Shown in pieces: positions 7,514 through 16,018 of a DNA stretch of 46,613 nt. The position numbers were made by a program, and so were the translations under genes. The number at the start of each line of letters is the position of its first letter. Within the stretch, counting starts at the first letter, position 1. The stretch is from Oscillospiraceae bacterium. Lineage in GTDB: Bacteria; Bacillota; Clostridia; Oscillospirales; Oscillospiraceae. The stretch lies in the NCBI GenBank assembly GCA_020025675.1, contig JAHHRS010000011.1, positions 1 through 46,613 on the forward strand, written 5' to 3'. The notes under the pieces are model-generated. The model saw only the letters and a list, made by a program, of their open reading frames with translations, was not told the origin of the DNA and ran no database searches.

Positions 7514-7984
7514 ATGAAATGTCCCGTATGCGGCCATGAATACAGCAAAGTAATTGACTCCCGCTCAGCTCAGGACGGGTACAGTATCCGCCGCCGCCGT
7601 GAGTGTTTGAGATGCGGCGTCCGTTTTACCACCTATGAGACGGTGGAATTTTTAAATCTAATGGTAATCAAGCGGGACGGAAGCCGTCAGTCTTTTGACC
7701 GTTCAAAGCTTATAAACGGCATTTCACGGGCCTGTGATAAGCGCCCCATTGCAATGAGTGATATAAGCGCCATTGCCGATAAGGTGGAGAGGGAGCTTCA
7801 GAGCCGTCTGGAAAAAGAGGTCAAAAGTTCTGAGATAGGTGAGCTTGTAATGGTTCAGCTTAAGGATCTGGACGAGGTGGCATATGTGCGCTTTGCCTCT
7901 GTGTACCGCAGCTTTAAGGACATCAATACTTTTATGGACGAGCTGAGAAAGCTTTTGTCCGATAAGGAAAATCAGCCTGTCTAA
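7514..7984 (+). CDS. nrdR: Transcriptional repressor NrdR
   Basis: ATP/dATP-sensing repressor of ribonucleotide reductase genes. The N-terminal zinc ribbon has the pairs CPVC (residues 3-6) and CLRC (31-34), with the RRRREC and TTYETVEF signatures. Residues of about 49-139 form the ATP-cone (VIKRDGSRQSFDRSKL, then VAYVRFASVYRSFKDI). The full length of 156 residues is normal. AGGAGA precedes the ATG at good spacing. No ribonucleotide reductase gene is in the window, so its targets lie elsewhere apart from the candidate box before its own gene. Confidence 0.96.
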   Translation: MKCPVCGHEYSKVIDSRSAQDGYSIRRRRECLRCGVRFTTYETVEFLNLMVIKRDGSRQSFDRSKLINGISRACDKRPIAMSDISAIADKVERELQSRLEKEVKSSEIGELVMVQLKDLDEVAYVRFASVYRSFKDINTFMDELRKLLSDKENQPV

Positions 7985-8007
7985 GCCTGCGCAAAAGACT
8001 TTTTTTC

Positions 8008-8043
8008 GTAAAAAAGCCTTCGGAATATCCCGAAGGCTTTTGC
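8008..8043. terminator. Bidirectional terminator between nrdR and DUF4363 gene
   Basis: AAAAAGCCTTCGG and CCGAAGGCTTTT form a 12-bp stem around AATATC. A-runs and T-runs on both sides let it serve both convergent genes. Confidence 0.8.
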
Positions 8044-8060
8044 ATTTAAAATGAATAAAA

Positions 8061-8441
8061 TTACAAAACGTTTTGTATTTTGATTTTTTGCAGATCGGCC
8101 ATATCTCTGAGCATAAAAATCAGCTTGTCGCAGAGTACCGAAGAGCTTTGGATGTCCTCCCCGCTCATTGCCTCTTCTATTTCAAAGAAGATGTCCCAGA
8201 TAGGGATGATTTCCTCATGGTGGAACAGAACTCCAGCGTGGCGTTCATGGCTTGAAAACAGGTCCCGTCCCGTTTGCAGTTCTTCCTTAGCTTTTTCTAA
8301 ATTGCCCGTTTCGGCAAAGGATTTGGCTTTTTCCGTATGTTGGCATATTATTTCAATCCCTTTGTCAATATAGGCGCAGTTTATAAGGCTGAGGGCGATA
8401 AGGGTGATAAGGAGCAGGGCGGCAAATATTTCTTTTTTCAA
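8061..8441 (-). CDS. DUF4363 family membrane-anchored protein
   Basis: 126 residues: an N-terminal hydrophobic anchor (about 5-22, IFAALLLITLIALSLIN), then a helical extracytoplasmic domain with the TEKAKSFAETGNLEKAKEEL and HHEEIIPIWDIFFEIEEA regions typical of the DUF4363 family of Clostridia. The function is unknown, but the family commonly follows a DUF421 gene, as here. The start is a TTG whose bases overlap the DUF421 stop (TTGA), with AAGGAG upstream, so the two are translationally coupled. Confidence 0.8.
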   Translation of the reverse strand: MKKEIFAALLLITLIALSLINCAYIDKGIEIICQHTEKAKSFAETGNLEKAKEELQTGRDLFSSHERHAGVLFHHEEIIPIWDIFFEIEEAMSGEDIQSSSVLCDKLIFMLRDMADLQKIKIQNVL

Positions 8442-9118
8442 TTCTCTTTCTCCTTTACCGCATAATAAGTCTGTCCGTATTCGTCTACGCTGAGAAGAAA
8501 AACACGTTCAGGATTGTTTTCTCCCAGTTCATTGAGCTTTTTGTTAAGCCAGTTTCTGTTAAGGCCCAGAGATATAAGATTCTCGTCTATAACCCTGCCG
8601 TCGGAAATAACCGTCCGGGGGTATCCCCCTTTCCCCGGGTCTGCCCCTGCCTGAGCAACGGATAAGGGTCTTTTGTCGGGAAACAAAATAATGCTCATAG
8701 TGCCGTCAGTCTCCAAAACCGCATATTCCACGGTGGAAATGTCAAGACAGGACTTGGCACGGAGTCTCTGAGTAAGTTCGTCCAGAGTCAGGCGGTTTTT
8801 AATCATGGCTTTTTGGCAAATTTTGCCGTTTTTAATTATAATGCTGGGCTTTCCGAAAGCCACAGCCCTAAATCGGGAGCTTTTAAGGGTAACTCCCGTC
8901 AAAATAACTTCCGTGCAGAACAGAGTCAGTACCGGCACAAGGCCGTTAATCATGGGGATTTCAATGTCCTGTAAGGGCTGAGAGACAAGGTCAGCCGCAA
9001 GAGATGCCAGTACGAACTCGGAAAGCTCCATTTCACCCAGCTGTCTTTTTCCTAAAATACGCATGGTGAGCATAATGACAAAATATATTATAAATGTTCT
9101 GAGAATAATAATGGCCAT
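8438..9118 (-). CDS. DUF421 (YetF-like) membrane protein
   Basis: A 226-residue protein with about three N-terminal membrane helices (residues 3-20, 35-50 and 58-78) and the family's cytoplasmic C-terminal domain, including GKRQLGEMELSEFVLASLA near residue 23, KPSIIIKNGKI and DELTQRLRAK. Members include Bacillus YetF/YdfS and E. coli YcaP; some are linked to spores or envelope, but the biochemical role is unknown. AAGGAG precedes the ATG. It forms a coupled two-gene unit with the DUF4363 gene. Confidence 0.88.
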   Translation of the reverse strand: MAIIILRTFIIYFVIMLTMRILGKRQLGEMELSEFVLASLAADLVSQPLQDIEIPMINGLVPVLTLFCTEVILTGVTLKSSRFRAVAFGKPSIIIKNGKICQKAMIKNRLTLDELTQRLRAKSCLDISTVEYAVLETDGTMSIILFPDKRPLSVAQAGADPGKGGYPRTVISDGRVIDENLISLGLNRNWLNKKLNELGENNPERVFLLSVDEYGQTYYAVKEKEN

Positions 9119-9217
9119 GATCTGCTCCTTACTGTGGGCATATTAATTTCAGGATTTGTGATTTATAATATTATAGGCAGAAAAGCAAAAAATATTATTT
9201 TAATGAGGTGACTTTAA

Positions 9218-9916
9218 GTGAAGACTGTCATTCTTCAAAAAAATGAGGCCGTGAAAGCAGCGGCAGAGCAGGTAAAAGAAATAATAGAGCGGAAGCCGAA
9301 AGCGGTTCTTGCCGTTGACGGCGGGGAAAGTGTCCGCCCCTTGTTACTTAAATTGGCAGAAATGTGTGCAGAGGGTGAAATAAGCTTCAGTGATGTTGCC
9401 CTGTTTCTCATTTCCGATTATGAAAGAGCTCCTGTCGGCATGTATCTTAAAGACCCCCTGATTGAGGATTTTATCGACTGCACCGATATATATGACCCCA
9501 ATGTATACTATATAAATTCTCTCAACTATCAGATATATGATGAGGTGATAGAAAGCCGGGGCGGCATAGACCTTGCCGTTGTAAGTCCGGGCGCAGACAG
9601 CCGCATAGGCTTTAATGAGCCGGGCACTGAGTTTTTGTCCCAGACCCACATACAGAAGCTGGCCCCTGCCACAAGGCGGGAGCTGGCCCATGAGTTCGGC
9701 GGGGAGGAAAATGTGCCTGAAAATGCCCTTACAATGGGCATAAAAAATATTACCGACGCAGCAGAGCAGATTGTTCTGGCCTTCGGGGAGGAGAAAGCAG
9801 AGCCGGTTTTCCATATGCTCTACGGCAGAACCGACAGCCGCTGGCCTGCGGCATTTCTCCAGATTCCGAAAAATGTAACCGTGTATTTAGATGAAGAGGC
9901 CGCATCAAAGCTTTAA
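9218..9916 (+). CDS. NagB-like protein (glucosamine-6-P deaminase family, altered active site)
   Basis: 232 residues with the Rossmann-like fold of the NagB/6-phosphogluconolactonase family: AVLAVDGGESVRPLL replaces the phosphate-loop strand, RIGFNEPGTEF corresponds to the HIGFNEPG segment, and ALTMGIKNITDA and LAFGEEKAEPV match C-terminal NagB motifs, keeping the Lys. The general-base Asp of the usual LDEY motif is replaced by Ser (LISDY), and the His of the DGHI motif is Arg (ADSRI). It may therefore bind a sugar phosphate without classical deaminase chemistry. The start is GTG with GAGGTG seven bases upstream. It is transcribed alone; a TATAAT lies at 9164-9169. Confidence 0.75.
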   Translation: MKTVILQKNEAVKAAAEQVKEIIERKPKAVLAVDGGESVRPLLLKLAEMCAEGEISFSDVALFLISDYERAPVGMYLKDPLIEDFIDCTDIYDPNVYYINSLNYQIYDEVIESRGGIDLAVVSPGADSRIGFNEPGTEFLSQTHIQKLAPATRRELAHEFGGEENVPENALTMGIKNITDAAEQIVLAFGEEKAEPVFHMLYGRTDSRWPAAFLQIPKNVTVYLDEEAASKL

Positions 9917-9958
9917 AAAATGAATAATATTTCACATTTTCGGATTAAATAAAGCAAA

Positions 9959-9989
9959 ATTAACGCCCCCGAAATATCGGGGGCGTTAA
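9959..9989. terminator. Bidirectional hairpin terminator
   Basis: TTAACGCCCCCG and CGGGGGCGTTAA form a perfect 12-bp stem around AAATAT between two convergent genes. The T-rich tail is better on the minus strand. Confidence 0.7.
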
Positions 9990-10010
9990 GCAATATGTCT
10001 TAAAGCCTTT

Positions 10011-10811
10011 TCACTTTTTTCCGTCCAGCATACCTCTGTATTCCTCACAGGAGCAGACTTCATCGGGTGGGAAAAATTCCTCAACCGGAAAGCGTATTCT
10101 GCCGAACAGCTCGCAGGGATCGTCTTCCCCTGAACCGGGGCAGTCCTTGTCGGGCAGGCAGTAGTCATAGGCAGGAATTAAGAGCTGAGTGTTACGCTCC
10201 AGCATTATAATGCTGAACTGCCCTAAAGTGGCATACCAGCGGCGGCACTTTTCCTCCGTTACCAGCTCTTCGGGGAAAGCAGAGGCAATAAATGCAGGTA
10301 CCTGACATACGTCTCCGTCGCAGCCGCCGCAGCATGCCTCGTCAGAGAGACGCATGGAGAGAGCGATGGGGTCAACGGAGTTGACGGAGGCAACCGGCAT
10401 GTCGCACTGACAGCATTTTGCCTCATCGCAGGAAGTAAAGTTTCTGACCTTTCCTTCACTGCCGAAGAGCATGACTCTCTTGTGGAACACAGCCAGACCC
10501 TGAACCAGCTCGCCGCCGGGGAAGCACTCGCCGATGAGCTTGTAGAAGTAGGTGCAGTCCACAGTGTAGTTACCCCGCTTAAAGCTGACCGGCTCAACCT
10601 TTACGTCAACGTAAAGGAGTTCGGCGGATTTAGGCCGTATATTAAGGGCTCTTTCGATGATTGCCTGCCCTGAGCAGGTGGGGTAAACTCTCAGATCCTC
10701 CACGCAGTCTTTATCTTTGCAGGAATCGAAAATTTTCCGGGTGTTGATACAGACCGCTTCGCGGATACTTGACCTGTTGTCACCGGCCCCCGGCATATTT
10801 TTTTCAGCCAT
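10011..10811 (-). CDS. Cys-rich conserved protein of unknown function
   Basis: About 266 residues. I do not recognise a named family. It has many Cys residues, several clustered (DSCKDKDCVEDL, EAKCCQCDMP, EACCGGCDGDVC, CSCEEY), suggesting metal binding or disulphide cross-linking. No signal peptide or membrane helix is seen. AGGAGGT lies one base before an ATG at 10817 but seven before an in-frame ATG at 10811, so I choose the latter. A Cys-rich soluble protein in a sporulating lineage could be a coat or crust component, but nothing in the neighbourhood confirms that. Confidence 0.7.
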   Translation of the reverse strand: MAEKNMPGAGDNRSSIREAVCINTRKIFDSCKDKDCVEDLRVYPTCSGQAIIERALNIRPKSAELLYVDVKVEPVSFKRGNYTVDCTYFYKLIGECFPGGELVQGLAVFHKRVMLFGSEGKVRNFTSCDEAKCCQCDMPVASVNSVDPIALSMRLSDEACCGGCDGDVCQVPAFIASAFPEELVTEEKCRRWYATLGQFSIIMLERNTQLLIPAYDYCLPDKDCPGSGEDDPCELFGRIRFPVEEFFPPDEVCSCEEYRGMLDGKK

Positions 10812-10878
10812 AGTCATACCTCCTGAAAAAGTATTTCAATACAGTCTATGCAGGAAAACCCGCACTGTTAATTTGTAC

Positions 10879-10906
10879 TTGAAAAAACGGCACAATTTAG
10901 TATAAT
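10879..10906 (+). promoter_or_regulatory. Sigma-A promoter for DUF4364-asnA
   Basis: TTGAAA (10879-10884), a 16-base spacer and TATAAT (10901-10906). A leader of about 160 bases follows with one small hairpin (CAGCAT/ATGCTG near 11013-11028). No T-box features are seen. Confidence 0.65.
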
Positions 10907-11070
10907 AACTATATATAGTAGTATGCAGGAAATTTACTAAACATGCCTTAACATTTAAGTATATCTTCCTAAGGGGGCAGAGGGCATAAATTCATTTCCC
11001 TATAAAGAAAATCAGCATGAAAATGCTGCCGTAAAATATAAAATCATGCTCTGGAAAAGGAGTTTTAAAT

Positions 11071-11589
11071 ATGGCGTTTGGTTTTATACATGAAAAATTA
11101 GACATAAAAATCCTTATTCTCTTCATTCTCCGCCGTCTGCCGGGGGTTGTAGAGCCGGAAACGCTGATGGAATTGTGTCAGTGTGACGGGGGCATCGGGT
11201 ACTTTGATTATTCGGATTGTCTCAGCGAGCTGGTAGAGACAGAGCATGTTGAAGAGACTGACGAAGGCTATCGGATAACGGAAAAAGGGGCAAGGAATGC
11301 GGACGCTGTGGAGAGCAGTCTGCCCTACTCTGTCCGCAGCAAAGCGGAAAAGCTGCTTGAGCCTGTGGCAAACAGGCTTATGCGTGCGGCAATGCTGAAA
11401 GCCGTCCATGAGCAGACGGACAGCGGCTGTATGGTGGATTTGGGCATGTCAGACGGCATGGGAGAGGTTTTGAGCCTCCGTTTTCTCTGCTCGGGAGATG
11501 AGCAGGCAAAAAAAATAGAGAGGAATTTCCGAAAGGATGCAGAGGGATATTATCAGCGAATAGTTGAGATGCTCTCAGAGGATAAATAA
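11071..11589 (+). CDS. DUF4364 family protein (winged-helix-like)
   Basis: 172 residues beginning with the family's FIHEKLDIKILILFILRRL segment. Residues of about 10-75 look like a winged helix (ETLMELCQCDGGIGYFDY, then YRITEKGARNADA), and the rest is the conserved C-terminal domain. The exact function is unknown; a transcriptional or regulatory role is inferred from the fold. AAAGGAG precedes the ATG. It is the first gene of a two-gene operon with asnA, one base apart. Confidence 0.85.
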   Translation: MAFGFIHEKLDIKILILFILRRLPGVVEPETLMELCQCDGGIGYFDYSDCLSELVETEHVEETDEGYRITEKGARNADAVESSLPYSVRSKAEKLLEPVANRLMRAAMLKAVHEQTDSGCMVDLGMSDGMGEVLSLRFLCSGDEQAKKIERNFRKDAEGYYQRIVEMLSEDK

Positions 11590-11590
11590 A

Positions 11591-12604
11591 ATGGATACCT
11601 TTATTCCCGCAGGCTATAAGAGTCTGCTCTCGATTTATGATACTCAGAAAGCAATCAGCCTGTTAAAGCGCCTGTTTGAGGATAGGCTGGCGGCGCTTTT
11701 AAACCTTCAGCGTGTCTCCGCCCCGCTGTTTGTGGATGAGGCCAGCGGCCTGAATGATAACCTGAGCGGAGTTGAGCGTCCCGTCAGTTTTGATATTTTG
11801 CGCTCGGACCATAAGGCACAGGTGGTTCAGTCTCTGGCAAAATGGAAGAGACTGGCTCTGAAAAGGTACGGCTTCTACCCCGGCAAGGGGATTTATACGG
11901 ATATGAACGCCATTCGCCGTGATGAGGAAGAGCTTGATAATATTCATTCGGTGTATGTGGACCAGTGGGACTGGGAAAAGGTGATTCTGCCTGAAAACAG
12001 GAATGTGGACTACCTTAAATCTACCGTTCTGGATATAGTCACCGCAATCTGCGATACTCAGGATACCATGCAGGCCATATACCCTCAGCTGCAAAGTCTG
12101 GGAAAGCTGGAGCGGCGGGTAAGTTTTGTATCCTCTCAGGATTTAGAGCACATGTACCCCGAAAGCAGCTCCAAGCAGCGGGAGCTTTTGTATCTGCGAG
12201 AGCATAAGACCGCCTTTATAATGGGTATCGGCGGAGCCCTTGAGTCCGGCAAACCCCATGACGGACGAGCCCCCGACTATGACGACTGGAGGCTCAACGG
12301 CGATATTCTTTTCTATGATGAACTGCTGGATAAAGCCTTGGAGCTGTCATCAATGGGAATTCGTGTGGATAGTGAAACGCTGGATTATCAGCTAAAAGTT
12401 TCCGGACATGATGAGCGGAGAACCTATCCCTATCATAAGAGCCTGCTCAATAATGAACTGCCTCTCACAATCGGCGGCGGTATCGGTCAGTCACGGCTTT
12501 CAATGCTGATTTTGGGAAAGTGCCATATAGGGGAGGTTCAGGCTTCAATCTGGGATAAAGAGACAACAGATGCCTGTGAAAAAGCAGGGGTAATGCTGCT
12601 GTAA
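11591..12604 (+). CDS. asnA: Aspartate-ammonia ligase
   Basis: Makes asparagine from aspartate, ammonia and ATP in the cytoplasm. The 337-residue length matches the family. It has the class II tRNA synthetase-like catalytic fold: VSAPLFVDEASGLNDNL near the N-terminus, the central DQWDWEKVI region, GRAPDYDDWRLNGDI, and the motif-3-like LTIGGGIGQSRLSM at the C-terminal end. The open frame extends nine codons upstream, but the ATG at 11591, preceded by GAGG, gives the standard N-terminus and follows the DUF4364 stop by one base. Confidence 0.95.
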   Translation: MDTFIPAGYKSLLSIYDTQKAISLLKRLFEDRLAALLNLQRVSAPLFVDEASGLNDNLSGVERPVSFDILRSDHKAQVVQSLAKWKRLALKRYGFYPGKGIYTDMNAIRRDEEELDNIHSVYVDQWDWEKVILPENRNVDYLKSTVLDIVTAICDTQDTMQAIYPQLQSLGKLERRVSFVSSQDLEHMYPESSSKQRELLYLREHKTAFIMGIGGALESGKPHDGRAPDYDDWRLNGDILFYDELLDKALELSSMGIRVDSETLDYQLKVSGHDERRTYPYHKSLLNNELPLTIGGGIGQSRLSMLILGKCHIGEVQASIWDKETTDACEKAGVMLL

Positions 12605-12654
12605 AGCATATTGGAAAGCCTTTAAGAATATATAAGAGTTTTTCGACAGCCTGT

Positions 12655-12687
12655 GGCAGTATCCGTATTTACGGATACTGCCTTTTT
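12655..12687 (+). terminator. Terminator after asnA
   Basis: GGCAGTATCCGT and ACGGATACTGCC form a perfect 12-bp stem, followed by TTTTT. Confidence 0.88.
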
Positions 12688-12831
12688 ATATGCCTTGGTT
12701 GAAGTTTTGCAGAAATCAGGGATATAAGGGCTTTAAGGCGGAACTACTTCATTTTTCCGTGGCTAACAGAAAAATTTATAGACAAATTGGAAAAAAACAG
12801 TTAAAATCAGGGAATAAAGAGAGGTGATTTT

Positions 12832-13968
12832 ATGGCATCTGATGTAAAAAACTATAAATGCCCCGCTTGCGGAGGAAGCTTGCGCTTTGACGGTGAGAGC
12901 GGAAAACTGATTTGTGACTACTGCGACTCGGAATACGAACTGTCTCAGTTCGAGGAAGAGGAAATCGTAGATGAGGGCGAAACAGGGCAGTCTCAGGAAA
13001 AAGCCACGGAGTTTAGTTCAGAGGGCGATTGGGAACGGGAGAGTCAAAGCGACTGGGGTTCCGACGGAGATAATCTGAATGTGTACTCCTGCCCCAGCTG
13101 CGGAGCAGAGCTTATATGCGAGGAGACCACCGGCGCAACCAGCTGTCCCTATTGCGGAAATTCTGCGGTAATTCCCTCAAAATTTGAGGGTGGATTAAAG
13201 CCCGACTATGTTATCCCCTTTAAGCTCAGCAAGGAACAGGCAGTAGAGGCTCTTAACAGTCATTACGGCGGAAAAGTGCTCCTGCCAAGGGCCTTTAAGG
13301 ATCAGAACCATATTAAGGAAATAAAGGGCGTGTATGTTCCGTTTTGGCTTTTTGATGCGGACACTGAGGGAGAAATGAGCTTTTCCGCAAGTAACAGCCG
13401 AACATACCGCAGAGGCGATTACAGAATAACCGAAACCGACCATTACAGGGTTTATCGTGCAGGGGATATGAGTTTTACAAAAGTTCCTGTGGACGGTTCA
13501 AGGAAAATGCCCGATGACTACATGGATTCAATAGAGCCTTTTGATTATAGTGAGCTGAAGGAGTTTTCAGCCGCATATCTGCCCGGCTTTATGGCGGATA
13601 AATACGATGTGGATTCGGAAGAGGCCTCAGAGCGGGCAAACAGCCGCTGCCGCAGCACAATGGAAGCGGCACTGGCAGGCAGTGTAATAGGCTATCAGAG
13701 TGTCATACCCACAGGGGGAAATATACGGCTCCATAAAGGCAAAATTCATTATGCCCTTATGCCCGTCTGGCTGCTGAGCACAAAATGGAATGACAAAAAC
13801 TACCTTTTTGCCATGAACGGGCAAACAGGCAAATTAGTAGGTGACCTGCCCATGGATAAGCGCAGCTTTCTCACATGGTTTTTGGGGCTTACTGCGGGCG
13901 TTGGCGCAGTTCTGAGTCTGCTTTTTTCAGGGCCTTTGGGCCGCTGGCTGATGGGTCTGTTCATGTAA
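12832..13968 (+). CDS. Double zinc-ribbon protein with C-terminal membrane helix
   Basis: 378 residues. Two zinc ribbons: CPAC...CDYC near residues 10-32 and CPSC...CPYC near 86-110, separated by an acidic low-complexity linker. A large conserved domain follows (KPDYVIPFKLSKEQAVEAL onwards, with PFWLFDADTEGEMSFSA), then a C-terminal hydrophobic helix (about 345-365). Such TFIIB-type ribbon proteins in Firmicutes often sit next to TPM-domain genes, as here, but their function is not known. GAGGTG precedes the ATG. Confidence 0.8.
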   Translation: MASDVKNYKCPACGGSLRFDGESGKLICDYCDSEYELSQFEEEEIVDEGETGQSQEKATEFSSEGDWERESQSDWGSDGDNLNVYSCPSCGAELICEETTGATSCPYCGNSAVIPSKFEGGLKPDYVIPFKLSKEQAVEALNSHYGGKVLLPRAFKDQNHIKEIKGVYVPFWLFDADTEGEMSFSASNSRTYRRGDYRITETDHYRVYRAGDMSFTKVPVDGSRKMPDDYMDSIEPFDYSELKEFSAAYLPGFMADKYDVDSEEASERANSRCRSTMEAALAGSVIGYQSVIPTGGNIRLHKGKIHYALMPVWLLSTKWNDKNYLFAMNGQTGKLVGDLPMDKRSFLTWFLGLTAGVGAVLSLLFSGPLGRWLMGLFM

Positions 13969-13981
13969 GGGGGGCGGAAAA

Positions 13982-14803
13982 ATGAAAAAAAGAGTTTTCA
14001 GCCTTTTAATGGCTCTTCTTATTATAATGTCCCTGTCTGTCACTGCCTTTGCAGAGGGCGGCTATGAGGGAAGCTATGTAATAGATAAGGCCGGTATTTT
14101 AACCGAGGAGCAGGCCAACAGCCTTGAAGCAATGGCGGCAGAGAGTTCTGAAAGCAGCGGCTGCGGCATTTACCTTGTGATAGTGGATGATTACCGGCAA
14201 TACACCGGCGAGAGTTTTGACGGTGACGCCGCAGAAAAGATTTATGAAGACCGCAGTTTTGGTTTAGGCGACGATAAAAGCGGTATAATGCTTATGATGA
14301 GCATGGACGATCGGCACATGTATCTTCTGGCTCACGGCTTGGGAAGTATTGCTCTCTCCGATTCCGAAAACGAAGATTTGCGCGATGACATAAAGAAGTA
14401 TTTTAAGGACGATGAGTGGTATCAGGGCTTTTGTGAGTACATAAAAAAGGCGGCGGGCAATGTGTATTTAGACTCGTCCCGAAGCTCAGACTATGAGTAT
14501 GACAGCCCGATTTTCCGTTCTTATAAGCTTAAAAGCAGACTTTTGGGCATAGGTGTGTGCCTTGTAATCGGGCTGGTGGCTGCATTTGCCGTGGTAATGG
14601 TGCTCAGAGCGCAGCTCCGCTCCGTGGCAAAGGAAACCGATGCAGGCAGATATGCGGATAAGGGCGGTTTAAATCTGAGCCGTCACTATGACCGTTTCAC
14701 CCACCGAAGCAGATCACGGGTTTATGACCCGCCCGCAAAATCAAACAGCAGTTCAAGCTCCGGCAGTTCCGGCGGATATTCCGGCGGCGGAAGTGATTTT
14801 TAA
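13982..14803 (+). CDS. TPM-domain membrane protein (YgcG-like)
   Basis: 273 residues: signal peptide (about 1-24, cleavage after ...VTAFAEGG), then a TPM domain (about 30-165) with VIDKAGILTEEQANSLEAMA, YLVIVDDY and DDKSGIMLMMSMDDRHMYL. A membrane helix lies at about 185-207. The cytoplasmic tail ends in a Gly/Ser-rich stretch (SGSSGGYSGGGSDF) typical of the family. TPM domains have been reported to have phosphatase activity in some homologues; a role in envelope or membrane-protein repair is speculative. It is 13 bases after the zinc-ribbon gene and probably in the same operon. Confidence 0.85.
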   Translation: MKKRVFSLLMALLIIMSLSVTAFAEGGYEGSYVIDKAGILTEEQANSLEAMAAESSESSGCGIYLVIVDDYRQYTGESFDGDAAEKIYEDRSFGLGDDKSGIMLMMSMDDRHMYLLAHGLGSIALSDSENEDLRDDIKKYFKDDEWYQGFCEYIKKAAGNVYLDSSRSSDYEYDSPIFRSYKLKSRLLGIGVCLVIGLVAAFAVVMVLRAQLRSVAKETDAGRYADKGGLNLSRHYDRFTHRSRSRVYDPPAKSNSSSSSGSSGGYSGGGSDF

Positions 14804-15063
14804 AAGTAATACCTCTCCCCCGCAGCTGTTTTCTGTTCCCCGCAGTCGGGGATTCGGCTAAGGAGAAAGTTCTGCCCTTAAAGTTCACATGGTGTTTTTA
14901 TTCTGTTTTTTATGGGAGAGTTTTCTAAGCCTGCTTCCAGTTTATAAATATAATAAGAAGCTGCAAAGATAGGTGCGGCGAAAAATTCTGTAATGCCGAC
15001 ACGGTCCCCTTCCAAAGTGAAAGGATAAAAAGCTATAACGAAAAGGGTCTGTTGCTGAACAGC

Positions 15064-15118
15064 CACCGAAAAAAAGACGAGTAAGCTTCCCGAAAAGGGT
15101 TGCTTACTCGTCTTTTTC
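15064..15118. terminator. Strong bidirectional terminator hairpin
   Basis: AAAAAGACGAGTAAGC and GCTTACTCGTCTTTTT form a 16-bp stem; the loop contains a second short stem CCC/GGG. A- and T-runs flank both sides. Confidence 0.8.
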
Positions 15119-15472
15119 ATGCAGTATACCTTCTGCCGGAAAAACTCTGAAAACAGACAGTCAAAGTCAGGGCTGTCAGTACGTTTAAATCTGTGCTTAT
15201 GCAGGCCATTAGAGTCTGGATAACTATCTGTATCCGGAAGAGAATGAACAAATGAGTTTTATTATACCTTCCAATTACCAGCATAAGAAAAACAGTAAAT
15301 TCAATAGGCAAACGGGACCGGAGAAAAGACGGAGCGCCTCACGCAGGCTAACCGCTTCACCTGTTCCGCCTGCACCGTGAATCCTCCGAACAGCAGGAAA
15401 ACAGAACATTACCACTGTCCTGTATCGCTGTGAAAGCAGTTTTTACAGTGTTTTATTTCATTTCATCTCATG

Positions 15473-15505
15473 GCGGGAGCATATCACATTGCCCGCCCTC
15501 TTTTT
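15473..15505 (+). terminator. Possible terminator
   Basis: GGCGGG and CCCGCC pair across a 13-base loop and are followed by CTCTTTTT. It has no gene directly upstream on the plus strand. Confidence 0.5.
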
Positions 15506-15689
15506 ATCTTCTCTTCAGCAGACGGATAACTAAATATTAATAATAATTTTTAAAAATTAGGAATTATTTGGCTTGCAAGATAGATAGAATATGATATAAT
15601 AATTCCTGAAAATGATTTACTTATAATAAATTCGAATCTTTTTATAATTGGCTCTTCCAAATTTATGGAAGATAACTCTAAATCAATCC

Positions 15690-16018
15690 CTTTTTTACCG
15701 CTCAAAAATGTCCTCAAAGGCCGCTCCGTAATCTTTGACAGCCTTCGAGTTCCAATGTGTCCCCCACACTCCCGGCATTCATAATAGTGTCGGTTGATAA
15801 TGAGGGCTGTACGCTTTCCCAAAACTCTTATATCCGGCACTGTCTGCTTCCGGCTCTTGTATATAGCCGGCCTTGGGCATATAACAGCCGCATGCAGGAC
15901 AAACATCGGGACGCTCCTTCATTTCAACGTAAAACCCCATATCATTATCGTTTTGCTTGAAGTCAGTAGTTTTAAATTCCGGGAGGTCGAGCAATTTCTC
16001 CATGAGAGAATTGTTCAT
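15690..16018 (-). pseudogene. ISL3-type transposase fragment, frameshifted and truncated
   Basis: The N-terminus (KLLDLPEFKTTDF, then CPACG) and the continuation in another frame (TVPDIRVLGKRTALII, then YYECRECGGHIGTR) together read as the N-terminal zinc-finger region of an ISL3-family transposase. The frame changes near 15850. Similarity stops near 15700, so the catalytic DDE domain is missing. The start ATG overlaps the stop of the upstream RHH gene by four bases, so the transposase was translationally coupled to that regulator. No inverted repeats were identified. Confidence 0.65.

Larger units (their letters stand above)
14804..15549. other. Intergenic region with two terminators, no clear gene
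   Basis: About 745 bases without a convincing coding sequence. A possible CTCTCCC/GGGAGAG-bounded fold covers about 14813-14925. An 80-codon minus-strand frame exists (14878-15120), but its first codons are the terminator hairpin itself. Two terminator-like hairpins (15064-15118 and 15473-15505) imply that something short is transcribed, perhaps small RNAs. I cannot name one. Confidence 0.4.

Noticed and set aside
10907..11070. T-box or amino-acid riboswitch before asnA
   Set aside because: The leader is short and lacks a T-box motif and a terminator/antiterminator pair; only one small hairpin is visible.
14878..15120. 80-codon minus-strand frame
   Set aside because: Its first 17 or so codons are the strong terminator hairpin, there is no ribosome site, and no family is recognised.
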